Source of the DNA: Kiritimatiellia bacterium
GTDB taxonomy: Bacteria > Verrucomicrobiota > Kiritimatiellia > SLAD01
Assembly (NCBI GenBank): GCA_007128275.1
Contig: SKXR01000079.1
Coordinates: 1 to 26,363, forward strand
Direction: 5' to 3'
Length of the DNA: 26,363 nucleotides
Position numbers and translations under genes: made by a program. Positions within the stretch are counted from its first letter, which is position 1, and each line of letters starts with the position of its first letter. A model generated the notes under the pieces. It did no database searches. It saw only the letters and a list, made by a program, of their open reading frames with translations, and was not told where the DNA came from. Below are positions 1-6,737 of the stretch, in pieces.

Positions 1-84
1 GAAGGCGATAAGCGTCGAGCCGCCAGTCAGTTGAAGGTCAGTTTGGCCACCCTCTATCGCAAGCTCCCCGAACTGGATGACTGA
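1..84 (+). CDS. C-terminal end of an NtrC-family sigma54-dependent regulator (partial)
   Basis: The frame is open from the first base and ends with TGA at 82-84, giving 27 residues that end in RKLPELDD. The segment KRRAASQLKVSLATLYRKL has the pattern of the Fis-type helix-turn-helix that closes NtrC-like enhancer-binding proteins (typically NKxxAAxxLGISRxTLYRKL). Such proteins bind upstream activator sites and use an AAA+ domain to open sigma54 promoters. The receiver and AAA+ domains would lie left of the window, so the sensed signal is unknown. The gene converges on the small heat-shock operon, whose stop is 10 bp away, and that operon has a good sigma54 promoter match, so regulation of it is a reasonable inference. 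Another Fis-fold DNA-binding protein is possible. Confidence 0.7.
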   Translation, partial: EGDKRRAASQLKVSLATLYRKLPELDD

Positions 85-93
85 TCCCTTCCG

Positions 94-774
94 TCAAGTC
101 ACATGGATGCGACGAGAGGGCGGGATGTCGACGGCCTTGGGCACGGTCACCATGAGCACGCCCTTTTCGTAATGCGCTTCCATGGCTTCGGCCTTTACGG
201 GGCCGGGTAGGGTGATCGTTCGCCTGAACTCTCCCTGTCGCCTTTCCGTGCGCAGGACTCGTCCGCCCTCCTCGTGCTTCACATGTTGGTTCGTCATGCC
301 GGAGACCGTTAATACCCGGTCGTCGATCGCCACGTGGATATCGGTCTTTTCCGCGCCGGGGATATTGAAGCGAATCACGTACCGGTCCTCCTCCTCGCGC
401 AAGTCCATCTCGGGTTGAAAGGACGGGGCCCCGAAGCGCTCCACGCCATTGGGCATCATCCGCAGGCGGTTCATGGATTCACCGAACAAACGGTCCATTT
501 GTTCCCGCATGCGAACCATTTCCTCAAAGGGATCCCATGCATCCGCGCTGTGCCCGAACGCAGGAAAATCGAACCCCGTCCAAGGGGCGTCCGGACGGGA
601 TTCCGCCTTATCGCGCGCCTCCGTCCGATGGGTGACTGCGGGAGCGGGTGTCTCCGCCGGCTCGGAGGTTTCCCGGCGCATTTGAAAAAGGAGCACGCCC
701 TGAACCACAACGGCCGCCACGAGGAGCGTGACCAGGATGCCCAGCCATGCTTGGCCGTAGTCTATGCGTTGCAT
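94..774 (-). CDS. Membrane-anchored Hsp20/alpha-crystallin small heat-shock protein
   Basis: The 226-residue product has one N-terminal hydrophobic segment at about residues 9-31 (LGILVTLLVAAVVVQGVLLF), flanked by QMRR on the cytoplasmic-looking side. A charged, proline-rich linker to about 65 follows, then a DPFEEMVRMREQMDRLF helix typical of Hsp20 N-terminal arms. The alpha-crystallin domain spans about 118-215, with the conserved tail motif EKGVLMVTVPK at 203-213. Hsp20 proteins are ATP-independent holdases. Most are soluble, so the anchor suggests a membrane-tethered holdase or bilayer protector (inference). The start is supported by GGAGGTGA six bases upstream. It is the last gene of the four-gene operon, separated from the previous one by 80 bp containing a 7-bp stem-loop (816-843). 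Confidence 0.88.
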   Translation of the reverse strand: MQRIDYGQAWLGILVTLLVAAVVVQGVLLFQMRRETSEPAETPAPAVTHRTEARDKAESRPDAPWTGFDFPAFGHSADAWDPFEEMVRMREQMDRLFGESMNRLRMMPNGVERFGAPSFQPEMDLREEEDRYVIRFNIPGAEKTDIHVAIDDRVLTVSGMTNQHVKHEEGGRVLRTERRQGEFRRTITLPGPVKAEAMEAHYEKGVLMVTVPKAVDIPPSRRIHVT

Positions 775-815
775 GCCGTTTCACCTCCTTCCATCAGTGC
801 GTCTGGTACACGAAG

Positions 816-843
816 GCGCCCACCCGGTATGGCAGATGGGCGC
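816..843 (-). other. Intercistronic stem-loop between two Hsp20 genes
   Basis: Perfect 7-bp inverted repeat GCGCCCA (816-822) and TGGGCGC (837-843) with a 14-nt loop, in the 80-bp gap between the second and fourth-position Hsp20 genes. No T-run follows on the minus strand, so it is not a typical intrinsic terminator. It could be a processing or mRNA-stability hairpin that sets the expression of the membrane-anchored gene apart. Function is not shown. Confidence 0.3.
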
Positions 844-854
844 GGCGTGTGCGT

Positions 855-1379
855 TTATTCCCGCGCAATGGGAATCTGTTTACGGCTCGCCTTCGCGTTC
901 GGCGACCTCGGTACGGTGACCGTGAGGACCCCGTTCTTGAAGCGCGCCTTCGCCTTGTCCTGTTCCATGCCGCCGGGAAGCGGGATGGAACGCTGGAAGG
1001 AGCCGTACGAGCGTTCGACGATGTGATAATCCGCTTTCTTCTCGTCGCGTTCCTGACGTTTCTCGCCCTTGATGGTGAGCAGGTTCTCGCTCAGTTCCAC
1101 GTCGATATCCTTCTCGTCCATGCCGGGCACATCGGCGACGACGCGGACCTCGTTATCGTCTTCCGATACGTCGACGTTCAGTGACCAGGCGTCGGACCGA
1201 TTCCGAAGCGCTCCGCCCTGCGGCCACGCGAGACCGGATTCGAGGCTTCCAAAGAAGTCGTCGAACAACTGGTTCATCTCGCGGTGCAGTGCCAGGAATG
1301 GATTGTCCTCTTCCCGGTTACGCCGGATCAATTTCCCGTCGTCCCTCTTTCTCCTCCAAGGTATGATGTCGCGTACCAT
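855..1379 (-). CDS. Hsp20/alpha-crystallin small heat-shock protein
   Basis: 174 residues beginning MVRDIIPWRRKRDDG, a common N terminus for bacterial class-A-like Hsp20. The amphipathic segment NPFLALHREMNQLFDDFF sits at about 26-43. The alpha-crystallin domain runs about 65-160 and carries RFKNGVLTVTVPR, the conserved GVL beta-strand signature. The C terminus has an IPI sequence (about 169-171), a classical I-x-I motif that docks into a neighbouring subunit and builds large oligomers. It is an ATP-independent holdase that keeps unfolding proteins soluble for DnaK/ClpB. GGGAGGTG lies seven bases before the ATG. It is third in the minus-strand operon and looks intact. Confidence 0.93.
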   Translation of the reverse strand: MVRDIIPWRRKRDDGKLIRRNREEDNPFLALHREMNQLFDDFFGSLESGLAWPQGGALRNRSDAWSLNVDVSEDDNEVRVVADVPGMDEKDIDVELSENLLTIKGEKRQERDEKKADYHIVERSYGSFQRSIPLPGGMEQDKAKARFKNGVLTVTVPRSPNAKASRKQIPIARE

Positions 1380-1432
1380 GTCAATGCACCTCCCTTCTAT
1401 ACCGATTTCCTGTCTATGCTTTCATGCATTGG

Positions 1433-1840
1433 CTATTCCGCCTGCACGGTAATCTTGCGCGGTTTCACCTTTTCCGATTTGGGAAGGGTCACGCGCAGGA
1501 CCCCGTTCTTGATGGTGGCTTTGATGCCCTCGCGGTCCACGTCTTCAGACAGTGTAAACACGCGTTCGTACTGTCCGGCCTCGAACTCGCCGTAGAGCGC
1601 ATCAAACCCCGCCGGTTCCGCAAACTCGGCCCTTCCGGTCAAGGTCAGGACATCGTTGTCGAGATTGATCTCGATATCCTTTTCCGTCACGCCGGGCATA
1701 TCGGCCACCACGACCAGCGCGTCGTCCCGTTCATAGACGTCCGTAGCCGGCAGGTAGACCGGTCGACGCTCCATGCGTTCGGCGTTGCCTTCCACGGCCT
1801 GCGTTTGCGCCTTTTGCACTTCTTTGTTCTCCATCGTCAT
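1433..1840 (-). CDS. Hsp20/alpha-crystallin small heat-shock protein
   Basis: 135 residues with a short polar N-terminal arm (ENKEVQKAQTQAVEG) and no amphipathic WDPF-type helix. The alpha-crystallin domain is at about 28-125, including PATDVYERDDALVVVADMPG and IKNGVLRVTLPK. An I-x-V motif (ITV) near the C terminus could support oligomer contacts. The reduced N-terminal arm, the substrate-binding and assembly region in this family, suggests a specialised or partner subunit in a mixed oligomer (inference). The ATG is preceded by GGAGGTG with suitable spacing. It lies 22 bp downstream of the first Hsp20 gene and 53 bp upstream of the next. Confidence 0.93.
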   Translation of the reverse strand: MTMENKEVQKAQTQAVEGNAERMERRPVYLPATDVYERDDALVVVADMPGVTEKDIEINLDNDVLTLTGRAEFAEPAGFDALYGEFEAGQYERVFTLSEDVDREGIKATIKNGVLRVTLPKSEKVKPRKITVQAE

Positions 1841-1862
1841 GATTATTCACCTCCATCTTCCG

Positions 1863-2297
1863 TCAGGCTTGCACCTGAATTTTCCGTGGTTTGCTCTCTT
1901 CACTCCGGGGCAGGGTGATCCGCAGGATTCCGTTTTCGTAGAGCGCCTCAATCTTGTCGTTGTCCACCTCGAAAGGCAGGCGGAGCGTTCGCAAGAAGCG
2001 CCCGTTCGCACGTTCCTGGCGATAGACCACATCCTGCTCTCCCGCCGCTTCAGGTACACGCTCCCCTTCAATGGTCAGCGTGTTGCCGGTCACGGTGAGA
2101 TCGATCTTCCCGGGATCCACGCCGGGCAACTCGGCGGCCACCCGTACCTCGTCCGCATTTCCCCATAGATTCACAGCGGGGAACGCGCGGCTCACACTTC
2201 GGCCACCGTCAAACAGACGGTTCATCTGCCGTTGCCACTGTTGCAACTCCCGGAAAGGATCCGTTTCAAGCTCCCATCGATTCATTACTGGCCACAT
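1863..2297 (-). CDS. Hsp20/alpha-crystallin small heat-shock protein, first gene of the operon
   Basis: The chosen start gives 144 residues, MWPVMNRWELETDPFRELQQW. AGGAG lies eight bases before this ATG. The frame is open further upstream, but that extension lacks protein character and overlaps the promoter. The product has the usual DPFRELQQWQRQMNRLFD amphipathic arm at about 13-30, an alpha-crystallin domain at about 40-135 with LYENGILRITLPR, and an IQV C-terminal I-x-V motif. It is an ATP-independent holdase chaperone. As first gene of a four-paralog operon, it is expected to be the most expressed. Transcription probably starts at the sigma54-type promoter at 2345-2360. Confidence 0.92.
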   Translation of the reverse strand: MWPVMNRWELETDPFRELQQWQRQMNRLFDGGRSVSRAFPAVNLWGNADEVRVAAELPGVDPGKIDLTVTGNTLTIEGERVPEAAGEQDVVYRQERANGRFLRTLRLPFEVDNDKIEALYENGILRITLPRSEESKPRKIQVQA

Positions 2298-2344
2298 AAC
2301 ACTCACTCCTTTCTGTTTAGGTTTCTGTTCCGCCTTTATACAGA

Positions 2345-2360
2345 AGCATAACTCATGCCA
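2345..2360 (-). promoter_or_regulatory. Sigma54 (RpoN) -24/-12 promoter for the Hsp20 operon
   Basis: On the minus strand the sequence reads TGGCATGAGTTATGCT, against the RpoN consensus TGGCACGNNNNTTGCW. The invariant GG and GC are both present at the exact spacing, and only two other positions differ (C to T, T to A). It implies a transcript start near 2334 and a leader of about 37 nt before the ATG at 2297. Two dyad elements lie 80-110 bp upstream, where enhancer-binding proteins usually bind. No HrcA CIRCE inverted repeat was seen. No search statistics were available. Confidence 0.62.
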
Positions 2361-2411
2361 ATAGATAGAAGAAATCGTAATCACCGTAATATAAAGGAGT
2401 AACGCAATACC

Positions 2412-2442
2412 ATCAGCGCTGATAGTGTGCAAGAATGGCACA
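2412..2442. promoter_or_regulatory. Paired dyads, candidate upstream activator sites
   Basis: A perfect 12-bp palindrome ATCAGCGCTGAT (2412-2423) is followed by an interrupted dyad TGTGC-N7-GCACA (2426-2442). Their centres are about 80 and 100 bp upstream of the inferred sigma54 transcript start. The position and two-fold symmetry fit binding by a dimeric NtrC-type activator such as the one whose tail is at 1-84. Binding is inferred. Confidence 0.4.
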
Positions 2443-2577
2443 AATGAATGCTTCAGATGCTCCATGCATGCGTAAAGTGTAACATTATGACTCTTTATAT
2501 GGGGCGGCGGGACCTCGCACTGCACAATGGATGTTCTCCCTAATCTGGTTCGCGTAACAATGTAATCCGTGGCTCCT

Positions 2578-2618
2578 CGCTTATGGGGACAGGTACTGGC
2601 GCTTATGGGGACAGGTAC
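2578..2618 (+). repeat. Two-copy direct repeat with GGGGACAGGTAC core
   Basis: CGCTTATGGGGACAGGTAC occurs at 2578-2596 and again at 2600-2618, a 22-bp period. The 12-bp core GGGGACAGGTAC recurs three times at 9076-9127. Shared cores at two distant intergenic sites mark a dispersed repeat family, possibly REP-like. No transposase is nearby. Confidence 0.75.
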
Positions 2619-2751
2619 GGGGATGTTTCGCTGTGCTCCAGCAGGCTGGGGGGATAGGTAATAATCTTATGCAACAATAGGGGCGCTCGGTGTATTTTGG
2701 GATTGATCGGGTTGCGGGGGCGGTATTGGGAATCATGGAAAGGAGGCGGGC

Positions 2752-3117
2752 ATGGGTGGACATAGAGCGGATGAACGTGTGCAACTTATTGTGCCAAACG
2801 AAGTGGGGCTGCATGCGCGCCCGGCCGCCATGCTGGTGAAGGTCGCCCAATCGTTTGAGGCCGATATCCGGATCGCATGCAACGGACTCCAGGGCGATGC
2901 CAAAAGCATGATGGGCGTCCTGCTGTTGGGTGCCGAGCAGGGGATGACCGTGACGGTGACCGCGAGCGGTAGCGATGCGTCGCAGGCGCTCCGTGCTATT
3001 ACAGGACTCTTTGCTCGGGCGTTCGGCGAAATGGAACGCGAGGGGACAGCCCCTCAGGCGGTATGGCCGGCCCTTGAGGGGCAGCCGCTGGCGATGGATG
3101 ACAAGGTGTCGGGATAG
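2752..3117 (+). CDS. HPr-family phosphocarrier protein
   Basis: 121 residues. Residues 10-97 form an HPr domain: VQLIVPNEVGLHARPAAML contains the phosphorylatable His21 (His15 of classical HPr), and GDAKSMMGVL contains Ser52 at the position of regulatory Ser46. HPr receives phosphate from PEP via enzyme I and passes it to EIIA proteins or to regulatory partners. The Ser site means HPr kinase/phosphorylase control is possible. It is longer than classical HPr (about 85-90 residues), with a short N-terminal addition and a 24-residue tail of unknown role. AGGAGG precedes the ATG by five bases. It heads an operon with a lipid kinase and a membrane protease. No enzyme I or EII gene is in the window, so a regulatory (Npr/Crh-like) role is possible. 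Confidence 0.9.
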   Translation: MGGHRADERVQLIVPNEVGLHARPAAMLVKVAQSFEADIRIACNGLQGDAKSMMGVLLLGAEQGMTVTVTASGSDASQALRAITGLFARAFGEMEREGTAPQAVWPALEGQPLAMDDKVSG

Positions 3118-3180
3118 AGATTGAAAAGAACTTCGTCCTGCTTGTCGGTCAGGGAGCGTTTTGATAAGCTCGGCCGCGCG

Positions 3181-4122
3181 ATGTCAGACTCTCAAAACGT
3201 ATTGGTGTTGATAAACCCGAATGCGGGGATTGCCTCCTCGTTGGAGTCGGTGATTACGGCGATCGGCGATCATTGGGATCGTCCCGGCGTTCATCTGATG
3301 TTCCAACTCAGCCGCGACATCGAAGACGGTCAGGCCAAGACGCGTCGCGCACTGCGGGACCAGGTCGACACGATTATCGTCGTCGGCGGCGATGGAATGA
3401 TTAATTCGATTGGAAGCGAGTTGGTCGGCAGCGACATCGCCTTGGGCGTGATTCCTACGGGGAGCGGCAACGGGTTTGCTCGTCATTTCGATATCCCGCT
3501 GAGGCCGGAAGCGGCCGCCGCGGCGCTGGCGGGCGCAGACCGTCTGCGCATTGATGTGGGACGCGCGAACGGGCGTCCCTTCTTCGTTACCTGCAGCATG
3601 GCGTGGGACGCGGCCATTGTGCGCACATTTGAGAAATCGCCGGTACGCGGCATTCTTCCGTACGTGTTCGCGGCGGTCTACGAGTATTTCGAATATGAGC
3701 GCCAGCCGTTCGATGCGGTGCTCGACGGGAAAGAAGGGTATGCCTTCAAGGATCCGCTGATTTTCACCGTGGCCAACCTGACCCAGTACGGGGGACAGGC
3801 GCGTATTGCTCCGCACGCCTGTCCGGACGACGGCCTTCTGGAATTGATTGTGGTCGAACGCAAAGAGGCCCCCTTGGTGCTCGCGAATCTGACCCGCCTT
3901 TTCAACGGGACCATCGATCGCCTTTCCCAAGTGAGGACGATGCAGTTCAGTGCGATGAAGGTGGTTCGGGAAAAGGCGGCGCCGATTCAGATGGACGGGG
4001 AGTTGGTGGACTCGGAGGCGGATGTGACCGTGGACATCCTCCCGCAGTCGTTGACGGTGTTGGTTCCGCGCCGAAAAGGGCGGAAGGATCCGGTCCTGTC
4101 CGAGAAGGCCGGCCGGGCATGA
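3181..4122 (+). CDS. Diacylglycerol-kinase-family lipid kinase (DagK/YegS/BmrU-like)
   Basis: From the ATG at 3181 the product has 313 residues and starts directly at the family's first strand (NVLVLINPNAG, 6-16). The nucleotide-binding GGDG is at 69-72 and PTGSGNGFAR at 92-101, both hallmarks of the diacylglycerol kinase catalytic domain. QMDGELV near the C terminus matches the conserved end of the fold. These enzymes phosphorylate diacylglycerol, sphingosine-like or undecaprenol-like lipids at the inner membrane face. The exact lipid cannot be read from sequence. An upstream in-frame TTG at 3121, four bases after the HPr stop, would add 20 residues. Neither start has a clear ribosome site, so the start is uncertain. 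The stop overlaps the next start (ATGA). Confidence 0.87.
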   Translation: MSDSQNVLVLINPNAGIASSLESVITAIGDHWDRPGVHLMFQLSRDIEDGQAKTRRALRDQVDTIIVVGGDGMINSIGSELVGSDIALGVIPTGSGNGFARHFDIPLRPEAAAAALAGADRLRIDVGRANGRPFFVTCSMAWDAAIVRTFEKSPVRGILPYVFAAVYEYFEYERQPFDAVLDGKEGYAFKDPLIFTVANLTQYGGQARIAPHACPDDGLLELIVVERKEAPLVLANLTRLFNGTIDRLSQVRTMQFSAMKVVREKAAPIQMDGELVDSEADVTVDILPQSLTVLVPRRKGRKDPVLSEKAGRA

Positions 4123-4763
4123 ATTTGTTCATCAATTATCTGGTCGAGGACCCGTTCTTCTTTTTCGCGTGGATACTGATTGTCGTGTTCTCCATTTGCG
4201 TCCATGAATATGCGCACGCGTATACGGCGTTGCGTCTGGGCGATGATACGGCGGCGCGCGCCGGTCATTTGAGTCTGAATCCGCTGGTGCAGATGGGGCC
4301 CATGTCGTTGGTGTTTTTGGCGATGATCGGAATCGCGTGGGGCTCCGTGCCGGTGGCCATCCAGCGGTTTCGCCAGGCGTGGGCGGGCGCCGTGGTGGCG
4401 GTGGCGGGTCCGGCCTCGAATTTGGCGCTCAGCCTGATCTTTGCGCTCTTGGGCGCGGTCGCCTTGTTGCTGACCGGCGGCGGGCTGTCCCCGGATGTGC
4501 AATTGTTCCTGCGGCTCGGGAGCGTGGCGAACGCGGTGTTGTTCGTGTTGAACATGCTCCCCGTGCCCATGCTGGACGGATGGTCCGTGTTCTCCTATTT
4601 CTTCCCCGCCATGCGCCGGATTACACCGGGGCAGGCGCAGCATGTGACGTTACTGCTGATTGCCGCGATTTTTCTTACGCCGTTGGGCCGCATGATTTGG
4701 GCGACGGGCGGCGGCATCGCGAACATCTTTGCGGGGCTATGTTCGTTCGTCCTGGGCGTGTAA
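4119..4763 (+). CDS. Site-2 protease-family (M50) membrane metalloprotease
   Basis: 214 residues, nearly all hydrophobic. The first membrane segment (about 13-35) ends in the zinc motif HEYAHAY (H29, E30, H33). The third expected ligand is D153 in LNMLPVPMLDGW, corresponding to the NPxPPLDG motif of M50. This compact form without PDZ or CBS domains resembles the archaeal and bacterial minimal S2P (group III rhomboid-like size). S2P enzymes cleave substrates inside the membrane, often anti-sigma factors. The substrate here is unknown. The ATG overlaps the lipid kinase stop by 4 bp, showing translational coupling. The gene converges on a flippase-like gene 5 bp away. Confidence 0.88.
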   Translation: MNLFINYLVEDPFFFFAWILIVVFSICVHEYAHAYTALRLGDDTAARAGHLSLNPLVQMGPMSLVFLAMIGIAWGSVPVAIQRFRQAWAGAVVAVAGPASNLALSLIFALLGAVALLLTGGGLSPDVQLFLRLGSVANAVLFVLNMLPVPMLDGWSVFSYFFPAMRRITPGQAQHVTLLLIAAIFLTPLGRMIWATGGGIANIFAGLCSFVLGV

Positions 4764-4768
4764 ACGCG

Positions 4769-5830
4769 TCAGGATCGGTTGGCCGTTCCGCCCAGGGTGC
4801 GCTGGTGTTCCTCCTGCAAGCGTTTCCATTCTTGCCGCCAGGAGGTTCCGTAGCTGGACGAATAGCTGAGAAAAATGAACCCGCCGAACAGGCTCCAGAA
4901 GAGTCCCCCGCCGTATACCATGAGCGATAACGGGACCGCTTGGGCCGAACGCGCCCCCGCCACGGCAAAGAGTTCGGCGAACAAGCCTTCGCGCACCCCC
5001 AAGGCGCCGGGCGTCAGGGGAATCGCGGAGAGGACCGTGATAATGGGGAACAGGGTGAAGTAGTCGACGATGGAAACATCGAGCGAAAGACTTTGCCCGA
5101 AGGCGTAACAGGCCATGGTCAGACCGATCAGGTTCCCGAGCGAAAACAATGCCGCGCGGATCAACGCGCGCGGTTGATGTCGATAGACATAGAACGCGTT
5201 GTACACCTTGCGGATGACCGGTCCGAGGCGGGTCGTCGTTTCGATGCGCTGATAAAACGCGCCGGTTTCAAACACATGGCGGCGAAAGAAGAGAAATGCG
5301 CCGATGAGGGCGCCGACCAGCAGGACCACCATCATCAGTCCGGCGGCCTTGGCCCAGGGATAAGCGAGAAACGTGGGCACCCGTCCGGCGATCATCAGGC
5401 AACAGAATACGACGATCGTGAGCAGACCGATACCGCGATCCACGAGCACCGTCGATACGGCTTCGGTGCGTTTAAGGGTGGTTTCCTTGAATACATAATA
5501 CGCGCGCGCCACATCGCCGCCGCACGAGCCGGGCAGGAAGGAATTAAAAAACTGGCCGATAAAGAAGATGCGGAATACGCGCGCAGGGGAGAGCGTAACC
5601 CCTTGCGCGGCGAGCAATCCGTGCCAGCGGATCGCGGCGGCCAGCAGTCCCAAAAAAGTCATGGCCAAGGCCAACACCCACCACGGCCAATGACTCAGAC
5701 TGTCATAAAGCACCGCGCGGAATTCTTCCATCGGGATTTTCGAAAAGACCCACACGAGGATCCCGACGCCGAGGAGCGGCCGGAGCCAGGCGAGTAGGCG
5801 TTTGTCACGGATGCGCGGCAAGATCTTCAT
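4769..5830 (-). CDS. Flippase-like integral membrane protein (UPF0104/MprF N-terminal-like, LPG synthase TM region)
   Basis: 353 residues with about eight hydrophobic segments. The family signature FFIGQFFNSFLPGSCGGDVARAYY is at 89-112 (positions of the conserved N, P, G, D and R visible). The segment PLTPGALGVREGLFAELF near residue 270 is also typical. This domain is found in MprF/AglD-type proteins and in many stand-alone proteins next to glycosyltransferases, where it is thought to move or present lipid-linked substrates. It overlaps the end of rmd by 26 bp on the same strand, so it is probably the last gene of the GDP-rhamnose operon, consistent with export or transfer of a rhamnose-containing glycan (inference). 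Confidence 0.85.
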   Translation of the reverse strand: MKILPRIRDKRLLAWLRPLLGVGILVWVFSKIPMEEFRAVLYDSLSHWPWWVLALAMTFLGLLAAAIRWHGLLAAQGVTLSPARVFRIFFIGQFFNSFLPGSCGGDVARAYYVFKETTLKRTEAVSTVLVDRGIGLLTIVVFCCLMIAGRVPTFLAYPWAKAAGLMMVVLLVGALIGAFLFFRRHVFETGAFYQRIETTTRLGPVIRKVYNAFYVYRHQPRALIRAALFSLGNLIGLTMACYAFGQSLSLDVSIVDYFTLFPIITVLSAIPLTPGALGVREGLFAELFAVAGARSAQAVPLSLMVYGGGLFWSLFGGFIFLSYSSSYGTSWRQEWKRLQEEHQRTLGGTANRS

Positions 5831-6731
5831 AGATGTCTTTCAACGTCTGCTGAAGTGGGATGATCGGCGCCCACGCCGTGTGCGCGGCAATCTTTTCGGT
5901 ATTCATGGGCACGGGCTGATCGGTGGGCCGATACAGGTCCGGGTCGATTTCGATGTCCGGTTGCATCCCCGCGTGGGCGCACAACCGGTCCAGCATATCG
6001 CGAATGGGCACCGCATGGCCGGTGGCGATGTTGTAGGCTTCCCCGCTGTGGCCTTCCTCGATCAATAACCGGTACGCCCGTACGACGTCGCGCACGTCCG
6101 TAAAGTCCCGGCACGAATCCAGGTTGCCGACCCGCACCGCGCCCGCACCGCCTTTCTGTTTAAGCGCGATCAACTGCTTCGCAAAAGAGCTGACGACAAA
6201 CAGGCGCGATTGGCCCGGTCCGATATGGTTTTGGGGACGCGCAGTCATGGTATGCATGCCGTACTGTCGGTGGTAGAGCAGGGTGGCGCGATCGGCGGCC
6301 ACTTTTGACACCCCGTACAGGGATGACGGGAGAAGGGCATCGCTTTCCTTGACGGGATCCCTCCTCGGGTCGCGTCCGTATACTTCCGCCGACGTAACCA
6401 CCAGGACGCGGGCATCCGGACAGGCATGGCGGACGGCTTCCAGCAGGTTTAGTGTGCCGTTCACATTCACCCGCATCACGCGTTCCGGGTCCGACCATCC
6501 CATCGGCACAAAGGCAATGCCGGCCAAATGGATACAGGCTTCCGGCTGGGTGGCGGCGAGATCGGCGCGCAAGGCTTTGGCGTCCGTGATGTCGCCTTCG
6601 TATTCAGGAACGCCGAGCGGCGGCGTGGAGGGCGTCGCATCCCATCCGATGGGTTCATGGCCGTGTGCGCGCAGTTCTTCCACCAGGTAGCGGCCTACGA
6701 ATCCGGAGCTGCCTGTAACCAGGATACGCAT
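5805..6731 (-). CDS. rmd: GDP-6-deoxy-D-mannose reductase (GDP-4-keto-6-deoxymannose to GDP-D-rhamnose)
   Basis: 308 residues of an extended short-chain dehydrogenase. The NAD(P) glycine motif TGSSGFVG is at 6-13, and the catalytic Tyr139 and Lys143 are in SLYGVSKVAADRA. The stretch RPQNHIGPGQ followed by CRDFTDVRDVVRAY matches Rmd proteins (for example Pseudomonas) better than GDP-fucose synthase, whose N terminus is different. Rmd reduces the C4 keto group of the Gmd product to give GDP-D-rhamnose. Six bases separate it from gmd upstream, so the pair forms a complete pathway from GDP-mannose. A related epimerase specificity cannot be wholly excluded. Confidence 0.83.
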   Translation of the reverse strand: MRILVTGSSGFVGRYLVEELRAHGHEPIGWDATPSTPPLGVPEYEGDITDAKALRADLAATQPEACIHLAGIAFVPMGWSDPERVMRVNVNGTLNLLEAVRHACPDARVLVVTSAEVYGRDPRRDPVKESDALLPSSLYGVSKVAADRATLLYHRQYGMHTMTARPQNHIGPGQSRLFVVSSFAKQLIALKQKGGAGAVRVGNLDSCRDFTDVRDVVRAYRLLIEEGHSGEAYNIATGHAVPIRDMLDRLCAHAGMQPDIEIDPDLYRPTDQPVPMNTEKIAAHTAWAPIIPLQQTLKDIYEDLAAHP

Positions 6732-6737
6732 GGACGG

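Larger units (their letters stand above)
2298..2751. other. Intergenic region: divergent regulatory DNA and short repeats
   Basis: 454 bp between the divergent Hsp20 operon and the HPr gene, visibly more AT-rich than its surroundings in its left half. It holds the sigma54 promoter, the two dyads and a two-copy GGGGACAGGTAC repeat block (2578-2618). I see no protein-like frame or RNA gene. The HPr promoter is presumably between 2620 and 2740, but no convincing -35/-10 pair was found. Confidence 0.6.

Noticed and set aside
2298..2400. HrcA CIRCE element upstream of the Hsp20 operon
   Set aside because: No TTAGCACTC-N9-GAGTGCTAA-like inverted repeat was seen.
1863..2525. Extended 220-residue form of the first Hsp20 gene
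   Set aside because: The extension runs through the promoter and dyads, lacks protein-like features, and the internal ATG at 2297 has a good ribosome site.
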